This document shows positions 49,543 to 57,323 of a stretch of DNA of 64,000 bases, piece by piece (within the stretch, counting starts at the first letter, position 1; each line of letters begins with the position of its first letter). The translations under genes were made by a program, and so were the position numbers. The notes beneath the pieces were generated by a model. That model made no database searches and had not been told where the DNA came from. It saw nothing but the letters and a program-made list of their open reading frames with translations. Origin of the DNA: CAZFOB01 sp964520325 (GTDB lineage Bacteria > Actinomycetota > JAICYB01); the NCBI GenBank assembly GCA_964520325.1, contig CAZFOB010000010.1, positions 62,001 to 126,000 of the forward strand, written 5' to 3'.

Positions 49543-50457
49543 CTAGTTCGCCGGCATCGCGAAGCCGGCGAGCGGCTCGCGTTTCTCGAAGGCGGCACCC
49601 ATGTTTTTGGCCAGGCCCTCGGCGGTCCAGCGGCCATCTGTGACGAAACTCTCCTCAACGCGGGGGCCCTGCAAGAGCTTCACCTCGTTGCCCCAGACGA
49701 TGAAGACCTGCCCGCTCACGCGCGCGGCTTGCGGCGAGGCGAGGAACGACACGAGTGGCGCGACGTTCTCAGGCGCCCAGACGTCGAATGCACCTTCCTC
49801 CGCCGGCTCGGCGAACATCTCCGGCATGCTCGTCGTGGTCATCACCGTGCGTGCGCGTGGTGCGATCGCGTTGGCGGTGATGCCGTACTTCACCATCGCG
49901 TTGGCCGTCGACGTTGTGAGCGAGATGATCCCCGCCTTGGCCGCCGCGTAGTTCGGCTGTCCGGGCGAACCGAAAAGCGCAGCTTCCGACGTGGTGTTGA
50001 TGATCCGCCCGTAGACCTCATCTCCGGACTTCGCGCGCCCGCGCCAGTGAGTGACGGCGTGACGGATCGTGTTGAAATGGCCCTTGAGATGGACGCGCAC
50101 GACCGCGTCCCACTCGGCCTCCTCCATGTTGAAGATCATGCGGTCGCGCAAGATCCCGGCGTTGTTCACGACGATGTGTACGTCGCCGTACCTCTCAACC
50201 GTCTCGCCGACCAGTGCCTGCGCGTAGCCGTAGTCCGACACGTCGCCGAAGTGCGCGTGGGCAGTTCCACCCTGCGCTTCGATCTCCCCGACGACCTGAT
50301 TCGCCGGATCATCACTCGGGTTGCTGCCGTCCAGAGCCACACCGAGGTCCTGGACGACGACGGTCGCTCCCTGCGCACTGAGCTCGAGCGCCTCAGCACG
50401 CCCAAGACCGCGTCCGGCGCCGGTAACGATCGCAACCTTGCCTTCGAGCAATCCCAT
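49543..50457 (-). CDS. Short-chain dehydrogenase (3-hydroxyacyl-CoA/MFE-2-type)
   Basis: The 304-residue SDR has TGAGRGLGRA (NAD(P) site), NNAG, the catalytic Tyr-x3-Lys in NYAAAKAG, and an S in INTTSEA. Its length and the insertion after QDLG resemble the (3R)-hydroxyacyl-CoA dehydrogenase part of MFE-2 and Mycobacterium steroid/lipid SDRs. The C-terminal ~45 residues are an extra. It fits a beta-oxidation step between the acyl-CoA dehydrogenases and thiolase of this operon. Confidence 0.87.
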   Translation of the reverse strand: MGLLEGKVAIVTGAGRGLGRAEALELSAQGATVVVQDLGVALDGSNPSDDPANQVVGEIEAQGGTAHAHFGDVSDYGYAQALVGETVERYGDVHIVVNNAGILRDRMIFNMEEAEWDAVVRVHLKGHFNTIRHAVTHWRGRAKSGDEVYGRIINTTSEAALFGSPGQPNYAAAKAGIISLTTSTANAMVKYGITANAIAPRARTVMTTTSMPEMFAEPAEEGAFDVWAPENVAPLVSFLASPQAARVSGQVFIVWGNEVKLLQGPRVEESFVTDGRWTAEGLAKNMGAAFEKREPLAGFAMPAN

Positions 50458-50460
50458 GCG

Positions 50461-51624
50461 TCAGATCCTTTCCAAGATCGTTCCGGTACCGATGGCTCCA
50501 CCGCAGCACATCGCCACGAGCGCGAACTGTCCGTCGCGTCGCTCGAGTTCGTGCAACGCAGTGGTGATAAGGCGGCTTCCAGTCGCACCGACCGGATGAC
50601 CCAGCGCGATGGCACCGCCGTTGACGTTCACGCGGTCGATCGGGATGTTATGGACGCCCGCCCACGACAGCACGACCGGTGCGAACGCTTCGTTCACCTC
50701 GAAGATGCCGAAGTCGGACACTGACATCCCCGACTTCTCGAGGAGCTTGCGCGTCGCGTCGACCGGACCGTCGAGGAGGTAGTACGGGTCGGACCCAACG
50801 ACCACCTGCGTCACGATGCGCGCACGAGGGTTGAGCCCCTCGGCCCTGGCCCGTTCCTCCGACATCCACAGCACGGCGGCCGACCCGTCCGAGATCTGGG
50901 ACGAGTTCCCGGCGGTGTTGACCTGACCCTCGATGACGGGCTTCAGCTCCGCGAGGCCTTCGAGCGTCGTCTCGCGCAGACCCTGATCGCGTGAGACGAT
51001 GGTCTTCTCGTCGGTCGGCTGCTTATCGTCGCCGATGACGGGCGCTTCGACTTTCACAATCTCGCGGTCGAAGCGGCCTTCGTCCCACGCGATCTTCGCC
51101 TTCTGCTGGGACGACAGCGCGAACGCGTCGACATCTTCGCGCGTGATGCCGCGATTCTCCGCGATGCGCTGGGCCCCCGTGAATTGGTCGGGCGAGTCCC
51201 ACGGCCATCCGTCGGCGATCCACGACCCGGGTCCGTGTATCATGTTCGACCCCAGCGGCACCCGGCTCATGGCTTCGACGCCGCAGGCGATACCGACGTC
51301 GATGCCGTCCGCGGCGATGATCCCCGCGATCATGTGGTTGGCCTGTTGCGACGAACCGCATTGCGTGTCGACGGTCGTGGCCGCCGCTTCGTACGGGAGC
51401 CCGGCCAGCAGCCAGGCCTGACGCGCGATGTTGCCGGCCTGCTCCCCCGCCTGCGTCACGCAACCGCCGACGATCTGCTCGACGAGCGACGCGTCGATAC
51501 CGGCGCGCTTGACCACCTCCACCTGCGACGCCGCGAGCAACTCGGCTGCGTGAAGACCGGACAACCAGCCGTTACGGCGTCCGATCGGCGTGCGGACGGC
51601 TTCGATGATGACGGGCTTACCCAT
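50461..51624 (-). CDS. Thiolase (acetyl-CoA C-acyltransferase)
   Basis: The 387-residue thiolase has the acylation Cys in VDTQCGSSQQ (~88), the His of NGGAIALGHPVGATG and the second Cys in MCCGGAIGTG. It cleaves 3-ketoacyl-CoA in beta-oxidation. ATG 51624 has a GGAG upstream; the longer open frame extends into the acyl-CoA dehydrogenase gene and is rejected. It is followed three bases later by the SDR gene. Confidence 0.92.
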   Translation of the reverse strand: MGKPVIIEAVRTPIGRRNGWLSGLHAAELLAASQVEVVKRAGIDASLVEQIVGGCVTQAGEQAGNIARQAWLLAGLPYEAAATTVDTQCGSSQQANHMIAGIIAADGIDVGIACGVEAMSRVPLGSNMIHGPGSWIADGWPWDSPDQFTGAQRIAENRGITREDVDAFALSSQQKAKIAWDEGRFDREIVKVEAPVIGDDKQPTDEKTIVSRDQGLRETTLEGLAELKPVIEGQVNTAGNSSQISDGSAAVLWMSEERARAEGLNPRARIVTQVVVGSDPYYLLDGPVDATRKLLEKSGMSVSDFGIFEVNEAFAPVVLSWAGVHNIPIDRVNVNGGAIALGHPVGATGSRLITTALHELERRDGQFALVAMCCGGAIGTGTILERI

Positions 51625-51673
51625 TCGCTTTCTCCTTCTCGCTGAGCGCTGCACATTCGTGCATCGTCCGTTG

Positions 51674-52867
51674 CTATCTCCTGGTGTCTTTGAACGGTAC
51701 TTCCTTGTCCGGCCGCGGCTCCCGCGGGAGTCCGAGCACCCGTTCCGCGATCGCGTTGCGCTGGACTTCGTCGGTGCCACCGCCGATGTGCAGCGCGGCC
51801 ATGCCGAGGAATCGTTGCTGCGGACTGCCCAGCCCACTTGCGACCGTTCCACCGGCCCCCAAGAGCTCGATCGCCGTCGTCGCAGCGGTCGAGCCGAGCT
51901 GCGCCATGAGGATCTTGATGACCGAACCCTCAGCCTCCGGGATCTGTCCGCTCAAAAGCTTCGTCTGGATGCGCAGGTTAAGCACGTCGAGGATCGTGCG
52001 GCGCGTGTAGATGTCGACGAGCCGCTGGCGCGTGAGAGCGTCGCGATGTTTGTTGCGTTCGCGCGCGAGATCGACCACCGCGTCGAACGGTAATGCGAAG
52101 CTCCCGATCCCGCCGCCGATCGACGACCGCTCGTGCAGCAGCGTGGTCATCGCGACACTCCAGCCCTCGCCGGGCTCGCCGACCCGGTCGGAGTCCGGGA
52201 CGACGACGTCCTTGAAGAACACCTCGGCGAAGTGCGCTCCGCCGTCGATCTGGCGGAGCGGACGCACGTCCACACCCGGTGCATGCATATCGAGCAAGAG
52301 AAAGACGAGACCCTTCTGCTTGGGCAGGTCCCAGTCGTAGCGCGCGACGAGCAGGCCACGGTCGGCGTCGAGCGCTCCGGAGCTCCAGACCTTCTGTCCG
52401 TTGACGACCCAGCCGTCATCGAAGCGTTGCGCCTTCGTCGCGATGCCACCGAGGTCGGAGCCCGCGCCGGGCTCGCTGAAGAGTTGGCACCACGACTCGT
52501 CGCCGCGGGCGATCGGTGCGAGGTACTTGTCCTTCTGGTCCTGCGTCCCGCGCGCGATGATCGTCGGACCGGCCAGTCCCATCCCAACGAAATCGAAGAC
52601 GTAGTGGAGGCCGGCAGCCGCCTTCTCCTGGTTCCAGATGAGCGAATCCACCATGCTCAAAGCCCGTCCGCCGAGCTCGACGGGCCACGTCGGCACCCCC
52701 CAGCCGTGTTCGAAGAGGAACCGTTGCCACGACTGCCGCTGCTCGCGCGAAAGCTCGGCACCGTCGGTGATGCGCTCTGCCGCCTTCCACTTCGGCAGCT
52801 CGTACGTGAGGAACGCACGTGCCTCATCGCGAAGTTTCTGATGCTCCGCCGAGTGACTACTCCTCAT
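51674..52867 (-). CDS. Acyl-CoA dehydrogenase (large partner)
   Basis: The 397-residue flavoenzyme has the acyl-CoA dehydrogenase signatures CQLFSEPGAGSDLGG, VNGQKVWSS and a C-terminal HIGGGTDEVQRN. Its ATG overlaps the stop of the shorter dehydrogenase gene at 52864. Such adjacent long/short pairs form heteromeric enzymes in actinobacterial steroid-side-chain degradation (FadE/ChsE type), so this may be one half of an alpha2beta2 enzyme. Confidence 0.9.
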   Translation of the reverse strand: MRSSHSAEHQKLRDEARAFLTYELPKWKAAERITDGAELSREQRQSWQRFLFEHGWGVPTWPVELGGRALSMVDSLIWNQEKAAAGLHYVFDFVGMGLAGPTIIARGTQDQKDKYLAPIARGDESWCQLFSEPGAGSDLGGIATKAQRFDDGWVVNGQKVWSSGALDADRGLLVARYDWDLPKQKGLVFLLLDMHAPGVDVRPLRQIDGGAHFAEVFFKDVVVPDSDRVGEPGEGWSVAMTTLLHERSSIGGGIGSFALPFDAVVDLARERNKHRDALTRQRLVDIYTRRTILDVLNLRIQTKLLSGQIPEAEGSVIKILMAQLGSTAATTAIELLGAGGTVASGLGSPQQRFLGMAALHIGGGTDEVQRNAIAERVLGLPREPRPDKEVPFKDTRR

Positions 52868-53862
52868 CGCGCGAGTTCCGCCCCCATACGAGCGAGCGTC
52901 TGCGTCGCGCCACCGAAGGACAGCTCGATCCACTTCGACCACAGTGTGTAGCGGTACAGCGGGTAGTCGATGTCGGCGCCCATCCCGCCGTGCAAGTGTT
53001 GCGCGGCCGAGACGACACGTTGTCCGCCTTCGGCCGCCCAGAACTTGGCGACAGAAGTGGCGTGCGATGCATCAAGGCCAACGAACAGACGCCACGCCGC
53101 CTGCCACATCGTGGTGCGCATGGCCTCGACATCGATATACGCGTCGGCCGCGCGCTGCTGCACGGCTTGGAAGCTCCCGAGCGGACGGTCGAACTGCGTG
53201 CGCTCTGAGGTATACGTCGCGGTGATCTCGAGGGCGCGTTCGGCGACTCCGACGCCGAGCGCGCAGAGCGCAACGACGGCTCGCTGAGCGAGCTCGGCAG
53301 TCTGATCTGATCCAGGTGTGCCGATGCGCTCGGCCGGACGCTCGCTCAGCGTGACCGCGTACTCGGGAAAGCCGGCAGTGGTCTCGCGCCGCTCAGAAGC
53401 GAGACCCTCGGCGGACGTGACGTACAGCCCGTCGTGTGCCGAGATCACGACGTGCGAGGCGACGTCGAGTGCGGGCACCCCGACCTTCTCGCCGGAGAGG
53501 AGCCCGTCGCGCACCGTCGTCTTGGTGGCGAACGCGTCGTTGCTGCCGGGCTCGTCGAGGGCAAGGGTGACGATCCCGTCCCTCCGCGCGACAGCGTTTC
53601 CCACCAGGTGCGACCACAGCGGAACGGGAGCGACGGTTCGTCCCTGTTCGATGAGGACGATGCACTGATCGAGGAAGTCGCCGTCATCCACGCCGAGCGA
53701 GACGAGGCCAGAGCGGTCGAGTGTGTCCCACAGCTCGCGGTCGAAAGACTCGCCGCCGGCGGCGAGCTCCTTCAAGCGGTCGTGTGTGGCATGGGCCTCG
53801 AAGATCTGTCGCGCGAGATCACGGAGCGCGATCTGAGTCTCGTCGAACCCGAAGTCCATCAT
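52864..53862 (-). CDS. Acyl-CoA dehydrogenase (short partner)
   Basis: The 332-residue protein has a degenerate N-terminal domain but a clear C-terminal acyl-CoA dehydrogenase part (SERTQFDRPLGSFQAVQQ; QHLHGGMGADIDYPLYRY). The usual GSD flavin motif of the middle domain is weak. It resembles the partner subunits of heteromeric dehydrogenases. ATG 53862 (or 53859) is used. It overlaps the next gene by ATGA and lies 25 bases after the previous one. Confidence 0.87.
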   Translation of the reverse strand: MMDFGFDETQIALRDLARQIFEAHATHDRLKELAAGGESFDRELWDTLDRSGLVSLGVDDGDFLDQCIVLIEQGRTVAPVPLWSHLVGNAVARRDGIVTLALDEPGSNDAFATKTTVRDGLLSGEKVGVPALDVASHVVISAHDGLYVTSAEGLASERRETTAGFPEYAVTLSERPAERIGTPGSDQTAELAQRAVVALCALGVGVAERALEITATYTSERTQFDRPLGSFQAVQQRAADAYIDVEAMRTTMWQAAWRLFVGLDASHATSVAKFWAAEGGQRVVSAAQHLHGGMGADIDYPLYRYTLWSKWIELSFGGATQTLARMGAELAR

Positions 53863-53887
53863 GCGACGGACACCCCCGCTGCCCCGG

Positions 53888-55063
53888 TCATCCGCGTGGC
53901 ATCCCAAGGCCTGCCGTCGCGATGATCATGCGCTGCACCTCGTTGACACCTCCGCCGAACGTCAAGATCACCGCAGATCGGTACGCCTGCTCGAGCACGC
54001 CGTTGATCTGGGCGCCGACGGACCCACGCTTCACGAGCCCGGTTCGTCCGAGTACTTCGAGCATCAAGCGGTAGCACTCGACGTAGCCCTCGGTGCCGAG
54101 CACCTTCTGTGCAGAAGCATCGGCCGGCGCGAGATGTCCCTTCTCGAGCGACGCGGCCACGCGCCAATTGAAGAGCTGCAGCGCTTCGATCATCGCGTCG
54201 ACACGCGCGAGGTTGAGCTGCACCCACGGGACATCGATGAGGCGTTCGCCGTCCGGCGTTTGCTCTGTCCACACCCACTGCACAACCTGCTCCCAGATCG
54301 ATCGCACCCAGCCAGTGGTCGTGAGTGCGACGCGCTCGTGGTTGAGCTGGGCGGTGATGAGCTTCCAGCCTTCGTTCTCGCCGCCGACGATGTTGCTCGC
54401 CGGGATGCGGACGTCCTCGTAGTAGGTCGCCGTCGTCTGCAGTCCGGCGAGCGTGGTGATCGGAGTGACCTTGAAGCCCGGCGTGTCCGAGTCCATGATC
54501 AGGATCGAGATGCCCTGATGTTTCTTACCGGCCTTCGGGACGTCGGGGTTCGTGCGGACCGCAAGCCACACGTACTCGGCGTCCTCGGCCCCCGATGTGA
54601 AGAGCTTGTTGCCGTTGACGATGAACTCGTCGCCCTCACGCACAGCGCGTGTACGCATCGACGCGAGGTCGGTGCCGGCCTCCGGCTCGGAGTAGCCGAT
54701 CGCGAAGTCGATCTCACCGGCGAGGATCTTCGGAAGGAAGAACGATTTCTGTTCGTCGGAGCCGAACCGCATGAGCGTCGGGCCGACGGTGTTGAGTGCG
54801 ATCACCGGCATCGGCACGCGCGCCCGTTCGGCCTCCTCGAAGAAGATCAGCTGCTCGACCGGACCTCGTCCCTGTCCGCCGTATTCCGACGGCCACCCAA
54901 CACCGAGCCAGCCGTCATCCCCGAGCCGCTTGCACACTGCGCGGTAGTCCGGAGCCCGGGGCTCGTTCCACGCCGTACGACCGTGGGTACGCGGGATCGA
55001 CTCGAAATAGGCGCGCAGCTCCTCGCGCAGAGCTCGTTGCTCGGGGGTGAAGTCGATGTACAA
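53888..55063 (-). CDS. Acyl-CoA dehydrogenase, first gene of the catabolic operon
   Basis: The 391-residue flavoenzyme has IGYSEPEAGTDLASM, VNGNKLFTSGAEDA, and a C-terminal FGGGVNEVQRMI. The start is TTG at 55063 (no ATG/GTG in frame upstream), with GGAG five bases before it. It heads the run 55063 to 48271, in which all gaps are under 50 bases. The operator palindrome is 10 bases upstream of the start codon. Confidence 0.9.
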   Translation of the reverse strand: MYIDFTPEQRALREELRAYFESIPRTHGRTAWNEPRAPDYRAVCKRLGDDGWLGVGWPSEYGGQGRGPVEQLIFFEEAERARVPMPVIALNTVGPTLMRFGSDEQKSFFLPKILAGEIDFAIGYSEPEAGTDLASMRTRAVREGDEFIVNGNKLFTSGAEDAEYVWLAVRTNPDVPKAGKKHQGISILIMDSDTPGFKVTPITTLAGLQTTATYYEDVRIPASNIVGGENEGWKLITAQLNHERVALTTTGWVRSIWEQVVQWVWTEQTPDGERLIDVPWVQLNLARVDAMIEALQLFNWRVAASLEKGHLAPADASAQKVLGTEGYVECYRLMLEVLGRTGLVKRGSVGAQINGVLEQAYRSAVILTFGGGVNEVQRMIIATAGLGMPRG

Positions 55064-55072
55064 GCGGACTCC

Positions 55073-55097
55073 GTATCTGACGGGTCGTCAGATACTA
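55073..55097 (-). promoter_or_regulatory. Operator palindrome and -10 of the acyl-CoA dehydrogenase operon
   Basis: GTATCTGACG-GGT-CGTCAGATAC (55073-55095) is a perfect 10-bp inverted repeat with a 3-base centre. On the minus strand TAGTAT (55097-55092), a good -10 hexamer, overlaps its edge, so a bound protein would block transcription. A related site lies at 63562-63584. A TetR-type repressor, probably the one encoded at 48271, is the likely ligand. Confidence 0.75.
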
Positions 55098-55155
55098 CGG
55101 ACTCCCGCTGGGAAGGGGAGGCGGCGCCGACCGAAGCTGACGCGTGAAGCAACAT

Positions 55156-55198
55156 CTGTGGAGCCCGCTTCCCGCTCATCGGGCACCGGGCTCCACAG
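55156..55198 (-). terminator. Hairpin downstream of the methyltransferase gene
   Basis: A perfect 12-bp inverted repeat (CTGTGGAGCCCG ... CGGGCTCCACAG) with a 19-base loop lies 15 bases after the methyltransferase stop and before the next operon's promoter. There is no T-run, so it would be a weak intrinsic or transcript-end-protecting hairpin. Confidence 0.6.
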
Positions 55199-55212
55199 GA
55201 GGACGTGGGCGG

Positions 55213-56058
55213 CTACTTCGTGCCGATGCCGATGTTGACCGGCGCGGTCAGCACAGCGGGCCCGTTGCCACCCGAGCGCTCGCGAACCATGCCGTCGAGC
55301 ACCTTGATGACGTCGGTGCACTGCTCGTCCGTGAGTTCAGCGACGAGCATGCCGGGGATCGGGTTGCCGCCGAGGCACCAGTCCCAAAGCTGCTGTCCAG
55401 TCCGCACTTCGACGCGCTCCTTCTTGCTCGTGTCGACGCTGACGTCCCTCAGGCCTGCGCCCGTCAGTCGCTGCCGCAAGACGTCCGGGTCGGCGACCTG
55501 GAACTCGAGCATCGGCTCGTCCTCGGCGGGCCCCTCGAACTCGGGGACGACCGCTTGCACCGCGCCGATGAAGAAGTGCAGCGCCTCGAACTCGTCTGGG
55601 TTCCCGTACGCGATGAGGAGTACGCGTCCGCCGGGCTTCGTCACGCGGAACATCTCGCGCAGCGCCTGGGCCTGGTCCGGGACAAGCATGACGCCGAACT
55701 GCGACCCGGTGACGTCGAAGCTGTCGTCCGAGATGTCGAGGTGATGGGCGTCCATGACGCGACCTTCCGCGTCGAGACCCTCCTCACGCACTCGCGCTTC
55801 GAAACGCTCGATCATGCCGGACGACCAATCGGTCGCCAGCACCTTTGCTCCGAGACGCGCCGCCGGCAGACTCAGGCCGCCGGTTCCGGCAGCAACGTCC
55901 AGGAAGCCATCCCCGGGCTTCACGCCTGCGAGGAGCAACGCTTCTGTTGCGAGTCCGGCCTCACCGGGGGCAACGTGCTCGTCGTATCCCGTTGCGATCG
56001 CGTCCCATGCCTCGGCCGACGCTACGTGCTCTTCATGCGTTGCGGTGACATCTGTCAT
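55213..56058 (-). CDS. SAM-dependent methyltransferase (UbiE/class I)
   Basis: The 281-residue protein has motif I FLDVAAGTGGLS, an acidic loop after LATDWSS and FRVTKPGGRVLL, as in UbiE-like methyltransferases. ATG 56058 is preferred because GGAGG lies five bases upstream; an ATG seven codons earlier overlaps the previous gene. It follows the monooxygenase gene by 17 bases and probably acts in the same pathway. Confidence 0.85.
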   Translation of the reverse strand: MTDVTATHEEHVASAEAWDAIATGYDEHVAPGEAGLATEALLLAGVKPGDGFLDVAAGTGGLSLPAARLGAKVLATDWSSGMIERFEARVREEGLDAEGRVMDAHHLDISDDSFDVTGSQFGVMLVPDQAQALREMFRVTKPGGRVLLIAYGNPDEFEALHFFIGAVQAVVPEFEGPAEDEPMLEFQVADPDVLRQRLTGAGLRDVSVDTSKKERVEVRTGQQLWDWCLGGNPIPGMLVAELTDEQCTDVIKVLDGMVRERSGGNGPAVLTAPVNIGIGTK

Positions 56059-56075
56059 CACGTCCTCCTTCGCCT

Positions 56076-57194
56076 TCACCGGCTTGTCAGCACGCGCGCC
56101 GCGCGCCCTTGGTTCGATCCGAACGAAGCGATGTGCTTCGCGATGTAACGGGCATCTCGACCGACACCGGTGATGACGTCGGACGTCGCGGCGTATTGGA
56201 ACTCGAGGCCCAGGAAGTGCAGACCCGGCTCCGCCGAGACGATGCCGCGTTTGTGGAGAGGACGCCCGTCGTCATCGAAGACGGGGAGGTCGATCCACGG
56301 GAAGCTCTGGTGGAAACCTGTGCACCAGATGACGTTGGCGACATCGAGGATGGTTCCGTCCTCGAGCACCGGCGACCCGCTCTCGACGCCGGTCACCTTC
56401 GCGAGTACGCGCTCGACACCGGCGGCGACAAGCTCCTTCGGCTTGATGCGGACCACGGGCGCGCCCTTGCCGGCCATCTTCGGAAGGACCTTCCGTCCGA
56501 CCGGCGTCCCCAGGTTCAGCACGCGGTGACCGACGAACCGGACGATCCGGATCAAGACCCGCGACGCGACGAACGTGTCGATGTGGAACGGGATGTTCCC
56601 GGGGTGTCGTCCAACGAGCCACGTCGGATGCGTGCGGACGACGTCCATGGCGATGTCGGAACCCGAGTTTCCCGCGCCGACCAGCAGGACCCCGCCCTCC
56701 TGAAGCTGCGCAGGACTGCGGTAGTCGACCGAGTGGATCTGCACGATGCGTGGATCGAGTTCGGCCGCCAACGGCGGCACCTTCGGTTGCTGGAACGCGC
56801 CGGTCGCCACGATCACGCGTTCGGCTTCATAGCGGTGCGTCTTCGTCGTCACCACGAAACGGCCGCGTTCCTTCTTCACGTTCTCGACGCGGCTTCCCGT
56901 GCGGATCGGAAGATCGAACCGCTGCGCATATGCCTCGAGGTACGCGGCGAACTCGTCCTTCGTTGGAGCGTGGTTCTTGTCGCCGGTGAACGGCATACCG
57001 TCAAGCGAGCAGTAGCGGCCCGGCGTGAACAACCGCAGCGAGTCCCACCTCGACCTCCATGCGTGACCGACGCGGTCGTTCGCGTCGAGGATCACGAACG
57101 GCACTCCAAGCTTCTTGAGCTGGTAACCCATCGAGAGACCGGATTGGCCTCCGCCGATCACCACCGTGTCGATGCTTTCGAGTTCCTTGCGCAT
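56076..57194 (-). CDS. CzcO-type flavin-containing monooxygenase
   Basis: The 372-residue FAD/NADPH protein has VVIGGGQSGLSMG (~12-24), VGHAWRSRWDSL, the FMO/BVMO-like region FHIDTFVASRV and the NADPH motif LVGAGNSGSDIA. Members oxidise small organic molecules; the substrate is unknown. A strong GGAGG precedes the ATG. The cyclase-LuxR gene ends 129 bases upstream on the same strand; that gap holds no gene and no clear promoter hexamers. Confidence 0.87.
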   Translation of the reverse strand: MRKELESIDTVVIGGGQSGLSMGYQLKKLGVPFVILDANDRVGHAWRSRWDSLRLFTPGRYCSLDGMPFTGDKNHAPTKDEFAAYLEAYAQRFDLPIRTGSRVENVKKERGRFVVTTKTHRYEAERVIVATGAFQQPKVPPLAAELDPRIVQIHSVDYRSPAQLQEGGVLLVGAGNSGSDIAMDVVRTHPTWLVGRHPGNIPFHIDTFVASRVLIRIVRFVGHRVLNLGTPVGRKVLPKMAGKGAPVVRIKPKELVAAGVERVLAKVTGVESGSPVLEDGTILDVANVIWCTGFHQSFPWIDLPVFDDDGRPLHKRGIVSAEPGLHFLGLEFQYAATSDVITGVGRDARYIAKHIASFGSNQGRAARVLTSR

Positions 57195-57323
57195 GTCCCC
57201 TCCTCATCGCTGGCCGGTCCGGATGACCGACAAGCCGACCTTAGGAGGAGGGGATCGCGGCGGCTTCGGGCGGAACACCCAAATCAGGTGCTGGGCCGCA
57301 TGGGTATTTCTATGTAGTCGCGC

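Noticed and set aside
56109..57317. A 402-codon plus-strand open frame opposite the CzcO-type monooxygenase
   Set aside because: Shadow of a well-supported flavoprotein; no motif and no ribosome binding site.
57195..57323. Intergenic region upstream of the CzcO-type monooxygenase as a LuxR box
   Set aside because: Some imperfect GC-rich symmetry exists (around acccaaatcaggtgctggg), but there is no clear palindrome or repeated motif to support it.
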